The notes: generated from the letters alone by a model not told the origin. A DNA stretch of 64,000 nucleotides from Kineobactrum sediminis (GCF_002868715.1 NZ_PKLZ01000008.1:310001-374000); one strand, 5' to 3'; positions 18,797-28,080 are shown, counted from the first letter of the stretch. Numbers and translations: made by a program.

Positions 18797-19729
18797 TCAG
18801 GCCTCTCCAAACTGAGCACGCAGGCGGGGGTTCAACCAGGCGGCGAGTACATCGGACAACAGGTTAAACAGCACAATCAGGGTCGATAAAAACACGGTCG
18901 TACCAAGTATCATGGTGTAGTCCCGATTAAAGGCGGCCTGCACATAAAAGCGACCGAGGCCCGGGATCTGGAAAATGGTTTCCACTACGAAAGAACCGGC
19001 CAGCAAGCCGGCAAAGGCCGGCCCCAGAAAAGCCACCACCGGTATCAGGCCGCCACGCAGGGCGTGACGGGTGACTACCTGCCACTCGGGCAAGCCCTTG
19101 GCGCGGGCTGTACGAATATAGTCCTGGGACATTATCTCCAGCATACCCGCTCGACTCAGCCGGGCAATATAGGCAGCATAGGCAGCGCCCAGAGTGATAC
19201 TCGGCAGAATCTTGTCGCCCGGCATATCGCCCCAACCCGCAACCGGTAGCCACTCCAGGTGAATCCCGAATAACAGTACCAGCAATGGACCCAGCAAAAA
19301 CGTGGGCATGCAGATACCGATCATCGCCAACGACATGGGAATGTAGTCCTGGGCGGTGTTCGGTTTCAGTGAGGCTATCACGCCTGCCATTCCACCGAAG
19401 AAAATAGCCACCAGCAGGGCATAGGCACCCAGTTCAGCGGTGGCCGGCAGGCCCGCCGCAATCAGCTCGTTAACACTGCGCCCGGGGTACTTGAAAGAGG
19501 GACCCAACTCCCCTTGCGCCAGATCCGCTAGATAAGCGAGATATTGCTGGGCCAGTGGAAGATCCAGCCGATATTGCGCTTCCAGTGCGGCCTTCACCTC
19601 GGGAATAACGGCCTTTTCACTATCGAAAGGACCGCCGGGAGCAGCCCGGACCAGAAAGAACGTCACTGTAATCACCGCCAGGATAACGGGTATCGCCTGC
19701 AGCAATCGCCAACCTACAAAACGCCACAT
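18797..19729 (-). CDS. oppB: Oligopeptide ABC transporter permease OppB
   Basis: Inner-membrane permease of 310 residues with an N-terminal helix (LLQAIPVILAVITVTFFLVRAAPGGPF, the classic OppB start), a large periplasmic loop with GELGPSFKYPGRSVNELI, and five more helices. The EAA motif is YIRTARAKGLPEWQVVTRHALRGGLIPV. It closely follows E. coli OppB in the first 90 residues. The start ATG at 19729 lies 3 nt after the oppA stop, so oppA-oppB-oppC-oppDF form a tight operon. Confidence 0.94.
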   Translation of the reverse strand: MWRFVGWRLLQAIPVILAVITVTFFLVRAAPGGPFDSEKAVIPEVKAALEAQYRLDLPLAQQYLAYLADLAQGELGPSFKYPGRSVNELIAAGLPATAELGAYALLVAIFFGGMAGVIASLKPNTAQDYIPMSLAMIGICMPTFLLGPLLVLLFGIHLEWLPVAGWGDMPGDKILPSITLGAAYAAYIARLSRAGMLEIMSQDYIRTARAKGLPEWQVVTRHALRGGLIPVVAFLGPAFAGLLAGSFVVETIFQIPGLGRFYVQAAFNRDYTMILGTTVFLSTLIVLFNLLSDVLAAWLNPRLRAQFGEA

Positions 19730-19732
19730 GGC

Positions 19733-21379
19733 TTATTGCACCCCGTTCCCTGGCAGCGGCTCGGCTTCCAGAGTGACATATTTCAGATTGATAAAATCCA
19801 TCAGGTTTGGCGGCAGGCCATGAACACTAGGGTGTACCAGGTGTTTGCTGGCGTACGTATATACCGGCAGGATGGGCATCTGTGTCATCAACCGCGTTTC
19901 GGCTTCCCGGAAAATCGCAAAGCGCTCTTCGCGGGTAAGGGCCTGGGGTGCCTCGCGCAGGATAAGCTCGTCGTATACCGGGTCAGAAAAGCCGGTATTG
20001 TTGTTACCCCCATCGGTGATGTACATGTCGAGGAAATTATTCGGATCCACGTAATCGCCGATCCAGCCGCGACGGGCAATCTGGAAATCCATCTGCGATA
20101 CCGAATCCAGGTATACCTTCCACTCCTGGTTGGATAACGTCACTGTGATATTCAGGACATCCTTCCACATCTGTTGCACAGCGACGGCCACCTTGCGATG
20201 GCTTTCACTGGTGTTGTACATCAGTTCAACAGTGGGCCAGCCTTCGCCATTCGGGAAGCCGGCTTCAGTCAATAGCTGCCTTGCCTTACCAGGGTCATAA
20301 CTGAACAGCTGCGGAGGCTGATAACCCAGTGTGCCGGGCGGCGTGATAGACCAGGCAGGATCATTACTGCCATACAACACGGATTCGGTAAGTGCCTCAC
20401 GGTCGATCGCCATCGACAACGCGAGACGCACACGCACATCATCCATCGGTGCACGTTTGGTATTGAGAAGGTAAAAATATGTGCCCAGGTAGGGGGCTTC
20501 AACAAACGGGCTGTCAACCTGCGCGCGGTAACCGGGAATCTTGTCCAGCGGCACATCCGCGGTGTAATGCAGCTGGTTCACCCGGAACATGCGTTCCTCG
20601 CTGACAATATTCTCGGTAGGGTAAAACACCACGCCATTGAGCTTAACGGTATCCGCATCCCAGTAATGCGGGTTTTTCTCAACCACAATACGCCGGTTCA
20701 GCTTCCATTCTTTCAGCTGGAACGGACCATTGGTGACGATATTCCCCACACGGGTCCACTGGGTGAAGCGATCTGTCGCCTTGCCGTATTTTTCGATGGT
20801 GGCGCGCGGCACGGCAAAACTACTGTAATGATCCATTAATTGCAGAAAGTACGGCGTGGGTTCGGTCAGGGTTACTTCAAGGGTCAGGTCATCCAGTGCT
20901 CGCACACCAAGCGCTTCAGGGTCGGTGATCTGGCCGGTAGCATAGGCTTCCGCATTCGCTACCGGATACAACATATAGGCATACTGGTTACCCATCGCCG
21001 GATCCAGCGCGCGGCGCCAGGACCAGACAAAATCATCGGCTGTTACCGGATCCCCGTTTGACCAGCGGCCTTCGGGTTGCAGGTAAAATGTTATAACCCG
21101 GCGGTCTTCACTGAATTCCCAGCGCGCGGCGGCGCCCGGCTCGGGCTCCAGCGTCCAGGGGTTCTTCCGGGTAAGACCCTCGTAAAGGGCATCAATCAGT
21201 TTACTCTCGGGCACACCGGTAACTACGTGAGGGTCGAGCCCCTGGGGTTCGGATCCGTTACCAAAATGAAGAATGCCATCGCGGTTACCCTGGGCAACAT
21301 TCGATTCACCGGGAGAACACGCCGCGAGCGCGGAAAGCGCCACGAACACAATAAATAGTCTGGAAATAAAGGCTGGCAT
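19733..21379 (-). CDS. oppA: Oligopeptide-binding lipoprotein OppA
   Basis: Periplasmic substrate-binding protein for peptides, 548 residues, lipid-anchored by the signal MPAFISRLFIVFVALSALAAC (lipobox ALAAC). It has the SBP family 5 layout: GSEPQGLDPHVVTGVPES near the N-terminus, LYEGLTRKNP, LTADDFVWSWRRALDP-like segment (VTADDFVWSWRRALDP) and AMGNQYAYMLYPVANAEAY, closely as in OppA/MppA. The chosen start is ATG 21379, where the signal peptide begins; a TTG at 21424 would add 15 unrelated residues. A 52-bp gap separates it from the upstream acyl-CoA synthetase gene on the same strand. Confidence 0.93.
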   Translation of the reverse strand: MPAFISRLFIVFVALSALAACSPGESNVAQGNRDGILHFGNGSEPQGLDPHVVTGVPESKLIDALYEGLTRKNPWTLEPEPGAAARWEFSEDRRVITFYLQPEGRWSNGDPVTADDFVWSWRRALDPAMGNQYAYMLYPVANAEAYATGQITDPEALGVRALDDLTLEVTLTEPTPYFLQLMDHYSSFAVPRATIEKYGKATDRFTQWTRVGNIVTNGPFQLKEWKLNRRIVVEKNPHYWDADTVKLNGVVFYPTENIVSEERMFRVNQLHYTADVPLDKIPGYRAQVDSPFVEAPYLGTYFYLLNTKRAPMDDVRVRLALSMAIDREALTESVLYGSNDPAWSITPPGTLGYQPPQLFSYDPGKARQLLTEAGFPNGEGWPTVELMYNTSESHRKVAVAVQQMWKDVLNITVTLSNQEWKVYLDSVSQMDFQIARRGWIGDYVDPNNFLDMYITDGGNNNTGFSDPVYDELILREAPQALTREERFAIFREAETRLMTQMPILPVYTYASKHLVHPSVHGLPPNLMDFINLKYVTLEAEPLPGNGVQ

Positions 21380-21431
21380 ACAGCGAAAATACCCGGTTTT
21401 ATCAAAGAGTGCCACTAAAACCAATCAGCGA

Positions 21432-23234
21432 TCAAAAACCGCCCTTGCCTTCGCGAACCTGTTTGTAAAATGACTTATCCAATGGCTCGTAGCGAGAGGA
21501 GCCGGGCTTCATTACACACAGTTGATCAGCAACCTGCTGCGGGTCATAGCCCTGTTTTCGCAGCTCTCCCTTGAGCATCTTGAACGTGCCCGTGGTGTCA
21601 ATCTCGCGCTGTATACGCAGAAATACCGGCCGGGCATAAGAAGGTAACTCACGGCATACGTGAGCGGAAAAGTCATCGAGATCCAGTTTTTCCACACCTT
21701 CCGCCAGGCGCAGGGCCGCCATACCCGCGCGGCCGTCGGCACCCGGTATTTCCACACCATACACATTACTGACCGCGACCTGTGGATGCGCATTAATGAT
21801 TTCCCCCACTTCATTGGTCGATACGTTTTCGCCCTTCCAGCGAAAGGTATCGCCGATCCTGTCAACAAACTGGTAGTGCTTGAGGCCAAAACTGAAGCCG
21901 ACGTCAACGGTGCGCATAAGGTCACCGCTGTTGAACCAGCTATCCCCGGCTTCAAATACATCGCGCAGTATCTTGCTGCTGGTGGCCTCGGCGCTGGTAT
22001 AGCCTTCAAATGCCGTCTCGCGCGTGATTTTGCCCAGAAGCAGACCCGGCTCACCATTGGCAACCCGAACACAGTGTCCGGCGGCATCACGCACAATCTC
22101 ATCCCGATCGACATCGTAACGAACCAGGGCCGTGGTCAACCCCGACATGCCGACCGTACAGTCCTTGTTAAGCAGGTTAAAGAACCCCACATTACCCTCG
22201 CTGGAGCCGTAGAATTCCGCTACCCGAGGAACTCCAAAGCGGCGCTTGAATTCGTGCCAGATATCCGGTCGCAGCCCGTTACCCACCACGGCACGCAACG
22301 GATTATCGGCATCGTTGGGCTGGCTGGGCGTGTGCAGCAAATAGCGGCAGAGCTCACCGATATAGACAAAACAGGTAGTACGGTGCTCGCGAACCTCGGG
22401 CAAGAAATTGCTGGCGGAAAATTTGCGCCGGATAAACATGCTGGCGCCCGCCATAAATGCCGCCCCCGCTCCCACCATGAGGCCGGTACCGTGGTACAGC
22501 GGCAGGCACAGATACAAACGGTCGTTCTCGGTGCACTTGAGCCCACCAACGCGCACCACATCGGCGGTAGTCAGATAGCGGCGATTGGACAGGAGAGCGG
22601 CCTTGGGCAAGCCGGTGGTACCAGAGGTGAAAATATGAAATGCGGTATCAGAGATGGTAACGGCAGCGGTTTCAACCGGATTCTGACTACTTGCGTTTAC
22701 TGCCAGTGCCGCCATGTCGTGTGCCCAATCCGGTGCATCCACGGTACCGAGGTCGGGCACAAACAGATAATCCTTTCCTGTCTGCAGCGCAAGCTCATCA
22801 TGCACGCCGGCTACCGCCTCAATGTGCTCCTCGCCAAAAACGAACTTGCGGGCAGCCGAAATGGTCACGCAATGGGCGAGGGCATGACCAGTAAGATTGG
22901 TGTTGATCAGGGAGGCGACCACCCCCAGTTTATTCAGTGCCACCACCACAACCAGAAATTCGATACGGTTGTCCATAAGCACACTAACGGCATCGCCCCG
23001 GCTCAGGCCCTGGGCCTTGAATACGGCTGCGTAGCGATTGGCCTCAGCGTTAAACTGGCTCCAGTTCAGCGCCTGACCCTCGAACACCAATGCCGAACGC
23101 CGGGCAAAACGCTCGGCGTTGCTCTGGACACGTAACCCCAGGGAATCAACCGTGTCCGCGGGGCGCGGCTTCAGCAACTTGCTCGCCGCAAGCAGGGTTG
23201 GCAGCTCAGCCAGAGTGGCCAGAACATCTTTCAT
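21432..23234 (-). CDS. Long-chain acyl-CoA synthetase (FATP / FadD6 type)
   Basis: Adenylate-forming enzyme that activates fatty acids (or other long hydrophobic acids) to CoA thioesters. The 600-residue protein has the AMP motif IFTSGTTGLPKAA near 204-216, the FATP-type EFYGSSEGNVGFFN near 345-358, and the A8/A10 region NSGDLM...FVDRIGDTFRWKGENVST near 445-485. The EGN motif and overall length fit the very-long-chain / FATP branch; some relatives activate cholesterol side-chain acids. AAGGAG precedes the ATG at 23234. Divergent from the M32 peptidase gene. Confidence 0.92.
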   Translation of the reverse strand: MKDVLATLAELPTLLAASKLLKPRPADTVDSLGLRVQSNAERFARRSALVFEGQALNWSQFNAEANRYAAVFKAQGLSRGDAVSVLMDNRIEFLVVVVALNKLGVVASLINTNLTGHALAHCVTISAARKFVFGEEHIEAVAGVHDELALQTGKDYLFVPDLGTVDAPDWAHDMAALAVNASSQNPVETAAVTISDTAFHIFTSGTTGLPKAALLSNRRYLTTADVVRVGGLKCTENDRLYLCLPLYHGTGLMVGAGAAFMAGASMFIRRKFSASNFLPEVREHRTTCFVYIGELCRYLLHTPSQPNDADNPLRAVVGNGLRPDIWHEFKRRFGVPRVAEFYGSSEGNVGFFNLLNKDCTVGMSGLTTALVRYDVDRDEIVRDAAGHCVRVANGEPGLLLGKITRETAFEGYTSAEATSSKILRDVFEAGDSWFNSGDLMRTVDVGFSFGLKHYQFVDRIGDTFRWKGENVSTNEVGEIINAHPQVAVSNVYGVEIPGADGRAGMAALRLAEGVEKLDLDDFSAHVCRELPSYARPVFLRIQREIDTTGTFKMLKGELRKQGYDPQQVADQLCVMKPGSSRYEPLDKSFYKQVREGKGGF

Positions 23235-23393
23235 CGCTATCGGGCTCCTTGAATTATCTATGTCGCCGCGGCTGCATCACTTGCTTCCATCACTGCCGGA
23301 GTGAAACACTGACACCTTGCCGGCAACCTCGTACACTACCGCAATCTGTGGCACTTGGCACCTGTTACCGGCCCACGAATCAACGAGATAATC

Positions 23394-24896
23394 ATGAGCA
23401 ACTACCAGAAACTTCACCAGCATTTTGCCCGCATAAATGACTTACACCACGTCCAGGCCGTAGCCGGGTGGGACGAAGCGGCCATGATGCCCGCCGGCGG
23501 CGGTGAAGCACGCGGTCAGGCACTGGCGACACTCGACGTACTCATACACGGCATGGTGACCGAAGCCGGGGTGGCGGACTGGATGGCGGGCGCCGCGCAG
23601 GAGCAACTTGAGCCCTGGCAGCAGGCCAACTTGCGGGAGATTGCACGACTCTATCGCGATGCCACCTGTATGCCTGCCGACCTGGTCGAACAGCAAACCC
23701 TCGCAACCTCCCGGTCGGAACAGGCCTGGCGCCGGTTTCGTGCAGAGAATAACTGGCAGGAGATGGCGCCGCTGCTCACCGAAGTCGTGAACCTGTCGCG
23801 GCAGGAAGCGTCGGTGCGTGCGGATGCCAGCGGCCTCTCCCGCTACGACGCTTTACTGGACACTTATGAACCAGACATGACCAGCGCGCGCCTGGACCCG
23901 ATGTTTGCCGAGCTCAAGTCTTTTCTGCCTGGTCTGCTGGATGAAATTCTAACAGAGCAGGAAGCCCGGCCGCTGGTGGTCCCCGGCGGCCACTTCCCGA
24001 TCGAGAGTCAGCGGCTGTTTGGGCTGGAGGTTATGCAGACCATGGGCTTTGATTTCAACCATGGGCGTCTTGACATCAGCCATCACCCGTTCTGTGGCGG
24101 CGTGCCCTCGGATGTGCGCATTACCACCCGCTACGAGGCCAACAACTTCGTGCCCGCGCTCATGGGGGTTATCCACGAAACCGGTCACGCCCTCTACGAA
24201 CAGGGATTGCCCGCGGACTGGCGTGACCAGCCCGTGGGCCAGGCACTGAGTTCGGGAATGCACGAAAGCCAGTCCCTGCTAATGGAAATGCAGGCCTGCC
24301 GCACCCGGGAATTCCTTCACTACCTGACCCCGAAAATCCGGCAGGCCTTTGCCGGCGAAGATGCAGCCGGACCGGCGTCGAGTGAAGACAACCTGCACCA
24401 GCTTTATACCCGGGTCAATCGCGGGTATATCCGCGTGGATGCCGACGAGGTCACCTATCCACTGCACGTAATACTGCGCTATGAACTGGAGCGGGACCTG
24501 ATTGAGGGCCGTATGGAAGTCAGGCACATACCCGATGCCTGGCACGAACGTATGCAACGTTATCTGGGACTGTCCACCGAGGGCAACTACAGGGATGGCT
24601 GCCTGCAGGATGTACATTGGCCGGCGGGACTGTTTGGCTATTTCCCCACCTATACCCTGGGTGCGGTCACTGCGGCACAATTATTCGCCGCCGCAAGAGA
24701 GCAAATCCCGGGGCTGATGAGCCAGATCGCCAGTGGGGACTTCAGCACCCTGGTGGCCTGGCTGCGCACGCATGTACACCAGCAAGGTAAATTCCTGGGC
24801 TTTGATGCGCTGCTTCAGGAAGCTACCGGCAGCGCCCTGGATGTCAGCCATTTTCGCAATCATCTGCGCGGCCGCTACCTCGACGGTGCAGCTTAA
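23394..24896 (+). CDS. Carboxypeptidase M32 (Taq family)
   Basis: Cytoplasmic zinc metallocarboxypeptidase that removes C-terminal residues from peptides. The 500-residue protein carries the catalytic HETGH (261-265) and the third-ligand motif HES (290-292), plus M32 hallmarks DISHHPFCGG near 227-236, DVRITTRY near 240-247 and GYFPTYTLGA near the C-terminus. The start is ATG 23394 (MSNYQKL); an upstream in-frame start at 23355 lacks a ribosome site and falls in the likely leader. Single gene, divergent from the acyl-CoA synthetase. Confidence 0.94.
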   Translation: MSNYQKLHQHFARINDLHHVQAVAGWDEAAMMPAGGGEARGQALATLDVLIHGMVTEAGVADWMAGAAQEQLEPWQQANLREIARLYRDATCMPADLVEQQTLATSRSEQAWRRFRAENNWQEMAPLLTEVVNLSRQEASVRADASGLSRYDALLDTYEPDMTSARLDPMFAELKSFLPGLLDEILTEQEARPLVVPGGHFPIESQRLFGLEVMQTMGFDFNHGRLDISHHPFCGGVPSDVRITTRYEANNFVPALMGVIHETGHALYEQGLPADWRDQPVGQALSSGMHESQSLLMEMQACRTREFLHYLTPKIRQAFAGEDAAGPASSEDNLHQLYTRVNRGYIRVDADEVTYPLHVILRYELERDLIEGRMEVRHIPDAWHERMQRYLGLSTEGNYRDGCLQDVHWPAGLFGYFPTYTLGAVTAAQLFAAAREQIPGLMSQIASGDFSTLVAWLRTHVHQQGKFLGFDALLQEATGSALDVSHFRNHLRGRYLDGAA

Positions 24897-24934
24897 CGGC
24901 ACCGGCAAGAGAGAGACTTTTCTGTAACAGTGGA

Positions 24935-25969
24935 TCAGGCGGTAACAGCCGCCGCGTCCTGCTCTATCGCGTAGAACAGGCAATCACTGCGGGCGATCGC
25001 GGCATTGGTGGTAATCATGAACAGCTTGAGGGGAGCGGCCGGAAAAAGGCGGCCCTCTTCCACCCGCAGCAGACGACTGACCGCGCAGCGGCCACTCGCA
25101 TCCTGGGCCCGAAAGAGTGTATGCAGTTCGTCGTTGACCCACCCCAGCGGCACCTCCGGCTGTACCACACCGAAATTCAGATGCTCGATATCAGGCCGCA
25201 GGACCACGGGAAACGTCGGCTCCGGGTATTCTGAATAGGCCAGGCCAATCCCGGGGTTGAGCTCAAGGCGAATAGGGTTACGCAACAGCTCCACCCCCCA
25301 GTCCGCCTCATCCCCCGCCAGTACCCGCGGTCTCTGCAGGTACTCACAGAGCCCTGTCCATGCCAGTTCATGGGCGCATTCATCCAGGCGTCCACCCACC
25401 TCCACCGTCACTGTGGGATAATTGTGTTCGCTGATCTCCATCAGTGCGCCGAGATTGAGCCGGGTCACAATCATCCGCCGGGTGAACAGCGACACCAAAG
25501 CGTCGTGCTGCCGATCCATGTGGGTACAGACACCGAATGCGGGGCCGCTGCCGGAGGTATTGTGCATATCCACCACGGCCTCGGGATGATACAGGCGCAG
25601 GATTTCCAGAATCTCCCGGGCCAGGCGCCCCTGGTCGCCCTCGAAGGGCGGCCGAAAACAGCGGTTGAGGTCCCGGGACCCCGGCAACATTCGCTGGCTG
25701 AAACACGGTGATGCCAGGGCCGCCTCCACCGAGGCGACAATGCACACCGTATTGGCCGCCGCTTGACGATCGGATTTCAACCAGCGAAACAGGGCCATTG
25801 CACCGGATGGCTCGTTGCCGTGCAGCAGGGTGACGAAAGCGCGGGTACGGCTGCTGTCCATGCCATCCAGAAAGATACAGGTGGGGCCGCCGAGATAGCG
25901 CAGGAAGGATTCCACACTGGTTCCGATCTCGGTTGCGGAAGGATTGCGGAGAAAGCGGAGGTACTTCAT
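24935..25969 (-). CDS. Succinylglutamate desuccinylase / aspartoacylase family hydrolase
   Basis: Predicted M14-like zinc amidohydrolase of 344 residues that would split an N-acyl or amide bond on an amino-acid-like substrate. The zinc site is visible: HGNEPSG (50-56; His and Glu) and DMHNTSG (134-140; second His), plus DLNRCF (100-105, substrate Arg). The C-terminal part resembles the AstE/AspA beta domain. The start is ATG 25969, which overlaps the TGA of the upstream GCS2-type ligase (ATGA), so the two are translationally coupled. This pairing suggests the hydrolase acts on the ligase product or its precursor. It is not in an arginine-catabolic ast operon, so the name AstE is not applied. 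Confidence 0.85.
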   Translation of the reverse strand: MKYLRFLRNPSATEIGTSVESFLRYLGGPTCIFLDGMDSSRTRAFVTLLHGNEPSGAMALFRWLKSDRQAAANTVCIVASVEAALASPCFSQRMLPGSRDLNRCFRPPFEGDQGRLAREILEILRLYHPEAVVDMHNTSGSGPAFGVCTHMDRQHDALVSLFTRRMIVTRLNLGALMEISEHNYPTVTVEVGGRLDECAHELAWTGLCEYLQRPRVLAGDEADWGVELLRNPIRLELNPGIGLAYSEYPEPTFPVVLRPDIEHLNFGVVQPEVPLGWVNDELHTLFRAQDASGRCAVSRLLRVEEGRLFPAAPLKLFMITTNAAIARSDCLFYAIEQDAAAVTA

Positions 25970-27447
25970 AAAGGCCACTCTGCCACCGGATTGTTGCCGG
26001 CACTGAGCTTTAGGTAGGCGTCCAGCATTGCCTGCAAGTCAGCCCTACCCGGTCGGCTGTCAGCCCCGGTGCGTGCCAGCCGAGCCAACTGCCAGCGCGC
26101 GCCGGTCTGGCCGTTTTCCAGACGCCGTTCGATAATACCCAGATAACGGGAGACCGACACTTCGTCAATACCAATTGCGATGAGTCCGCGCCGCGCCACC
26201 GGTAGCATGTCCGCAACAATGGCTGCCGCGGTCTGTTCCTCGCAGGCACACTGCCTGTCCCGGGGCCAGACCAGGCGGGACTCGAGACCGAACTGGGCGG
26301 CCCGGTAAAAATTGTATTCGGCGAAATTGAAGGGCAGTGCCGGCAGCCAGGTATTGATGGTCGGCCGCAGCCCTTCCGCCATGCCAATCAGAAAAGCCGC
26401 ATTGGCGACCATGTCCGCGGCAGTGGGTCCCGCCGGCAGTGCGCGCATTTCGATCCGAAGATGTCCGCCGCAGGAGGCATCATAGACCGGCCGGTTCCAG
26501 AGCCAGACGGTACTCTGGTGCAATTGCAGCTCAGGAAGCTGCGGCGGCTGCGCGCTAACATCGCCACCCGCGAGTTCTTCGGCACACACCGGTAATAGCG
26601 GCTGGTAAAGTCGCACCGCCTCTACAAACAGTTCCAATGCTTCGCGCCGCGCCCAGCCCTGGCCAAAATTAACCCGCGCCGGTTCATGCCAGTTGTAGCG
26701 GTCGAGCAGACGGGTATCGATCGATTGCTTGAACAGGGGAATCCGCGTCTCCTGCCACAGGCTATGGCCAAATAACGTCGGGGAATTTCCCGCGATTGCC
26801 ACCGCCAGCGGGGTGACCGCCTGGATGGCATTGAAGGTATCGGCAAAATGTTGCGGGGCTACCCGATAATGCACCTGAAATGAGGTATTAGCCCCTTCCA
26901 GGGTAATGTCATCCATTTCCAGTTGCAGCGGATGTTTGCCATTGAGGTTGATTTTGAACTGGCGGCCCCGGCGGGCGATAAGCTGTTCCACCAGCGCCGC
27001 GAACCGTCGCTTGTCGGTCAAGCACGCGCGGCCGAAATCCTCCAGCTGCAGAGTCGGCAGTATGCCGATGGGCACGATCCGGGCATCGCGCTCCGCTGCG
27101 AGGCGGCGCAACCCATCCAGTTTGCCCAGAATTTCCTGCTCCAGGACCGATAGCGGGTCGCCAGCGATGGGCACCGGGGTCAGGTTGTATTCCAGGTTAT
27201 AGCGATTAAGCTCCAGGGTGAGCTGCGGGTCTCCCGCCGCCGCCTGCAGCTCGGTGTTGAGCAGTGCCGGGCGCCCCTGCCGATCCACGATATACAACTC
27301 CAGCTCGGCCCCCAGGGAGCCTGCACCCTCGCCAAACCCGGGTATGGCAAGCGTTTGCCGCAGCCGCTCGAGGTTGCGCTCCAGGCGCTCACCAAACCGG
27401 CGATAGTCGCCGGAGGTGAACTGAGTGTGGTGAATGTCCAGGCCCAT
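25966..27447 (-). CDS. Glutamate-cysteine ligase family 2 (GCS2) protein
   Basis: Predicted ATP-dependent carboxylate-amine ligase of 493 residues. The N-terminal core has SLGAELELYIVD near 44-55, the conserved GxExE-type metal-binding strand, followed by ELNRYNLEYNLTP near 78-90. Further features are KINLNGKHPLQLEMDDITLEGANTSFQVHYRV near 163-194 and AIAGNSPTLFG near 213-223. It is about 120 residues longer than YbdK-type enzymes and belongs to the larger GCS2 subgroup, whose products are mostly unknown. It may make a gamma-glutamyl or other amide bond; glutathione synthesis is only one possibility. Its stop overlaps the start of the aspartoacylase-like gene by 4 nt. Confidence 0.82.
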   Translation of the reverse strand: MGLDIHHTQFTSGDYRRFGERLERNLERLRQTLAIPGFGEGAGSLGAELELYIVDRQGRPALLNTELQAAAGDPQLTLELNRYNLEYNLTPVPIAGDPLSVLEQEILGKLDGLRRLAAERDARIVPIGILPTLQLEDFGRACLTDKRRFAALVEQLIARRGRQFKINLNGKHPLQLEMDDITLEGANTSFQVHYRVAPQHFADTFNAIQAVTPLAVAIAGNSPTLFGHSLWQETRIPLFKQSIDTRLLDRYNWHEPARVNFGQGWARREALELFVEAVRLYQPLLPVCAEELAGGDVSAQPPQLPELQLHQSTVWLWNRPVYDASCGGHLRIEMRALPAGPTAADMVANAAFLIGMAEGLRPTINTWLPALPFNFAEYNFYRAAQFGLESRLVWPRDRQCACEEQTAAAIVADMLPVARRGLIAIGIDEVSVSRYLGIIERRLENGQTGARWQLARLARTGADSRPGRADLQAMLDAYLKLSAGNNPVAEWPL

Positions 27448-27555
27448 CAGGTGTTTATATCACAGATATTCATCGGAGCAGGAACAGTCTTCACGTGGCC
27501 CGGAGATCGCGGCTCCCTATGGGCACGGGAGCGGCTGTAGCCTCGGCGCCAGCTG

Positions 27556-27586
27556 TTGTCAGCGTCACTGGAAATTTTGCTATACT
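27556..27586 (+). promoter_or_regulatory. Predicted tRNA-Thr promoter
   Basis: TATACT (27581-27586) with TTGTCA (27556-27561) at 19-bp spacing lies just before the tRNA. A GC-rich discriminator (CGCGCCC) follows, as in stringently controlled stable-RNA promoters. The predicted start is only a few nt from the mature 5' end. The spacing is longer than ideal. Confidence 0.45.
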
Positions 27587-27595
27587 CGCGCCCAC

Positions 27596-27668
27596 GCCGG
27601 TGTAGCTCAGTTGGTAGAGCAGCGCATTCGTAATGCGAAGGTCGTAGGTTCGACTCCTATCTCCGGCA
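27596..27668 (+). tRNA. thrW: tRNA-Thr (anticodon CGT)
   Basis: The 73-nt cloverleaf reads by eye: acceptor GCCGGTG / CTCCGGC, D arm GCTC...GAGC, anticodon loop TTCGTAA (anticodon CGT, reading ACG), and T arm GTAGG-TTCGACT-CCTAT. From the D arm to the T loop it is nearly the same as E. coli thrW. The sixth acceptor pair is a U-U mismatch, and position 27-43 is G-A, as in E. coli. A73 is encoded but CCA is not (TAA follows), so CCA must be added after transcription. No integrase or repeat of the 3' end is seen nearby. Confidence 0.95.
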
Positions 27669-27717
27669 TAAACAACAACAGGGTCGAAAGATCCGATCTG
27701 GACCGTCTTATATCGCG

Positions 27718-28080
27718 CTACGCTACAGGTTTGGTAGTAGCCGCACTCCAGGCAGCCAGCACCAGGATAATCACACCGAGGGTAACGTCATTCCAGATTG
27801 CCCGGCCTCCTCCAAGAGTCGTGTAACTGAGGATGAAAGGGGCAAGGACAAGCCATATCCCCAAAACAAAGTTTATCCAGCTCAGCGGCGCGAAATGATA
27901 AGGCCTGGCAGCGCGAAACATTGCAAAAACAGCAATCGCAAAACCGACGATTACATCGTTCCATAAAATTGGCTCGAACTGCGAATATCCAAGAGCAAAA
28001 GGCGCCAGTATCAGCCACAACCCTGCGAGTACATTAATTCCACTGGTCCAGTGGACTGTTTCTTCGTTAGGGTCGGTCAT
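27718..28080 (-). CDS. SPW-repeat membrane protein
   Basis: Small integral membrane protein of about 120 residues with four helices arranged as two copies of the SPW repeat: WTSGINVLAGLWLILAPFALGY near 11-32 and LSWINFVLGIWLVLAPFILSY near 65-85. Each is followed by a Trp-Asn-Asp (WND) turn and another helix. The family has no known biochemical function. The start is ATG 28080 (MTDPNE) with GGAG upstream; an in-frame extension to 28113 is less likely. The 207-bp region upstream, shared with the wax ester synthase gene, is AT-rich compared with its surroundings but shows no convincing operator. Confidence 0.85.
   Translation of the reverse strand: MTDPNEETVHWTSGINVLAGLWLILAPFALGYSQFEPILWNDVIVGFAIAVFAMFRAARPYHFAPLSWINFVLGIWLVLAPFILSYTTLGGGRAIWNDVTLGVIILVLAAWSAATTKPVA

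Noticed and set aside
21660..23135. 491-codon open frame on the plus strand opposite the acyl-CoA synthetase
   Set aside because: Antisense shadow of a gene with a complete set of catalytic motifs; no family features of its own.
27596..27668. Integration site of a mobile element at tRNA-Thr
   Set aside because: No integrase gene, no repeated tRNA 3' end and no composition change downstream were seen.
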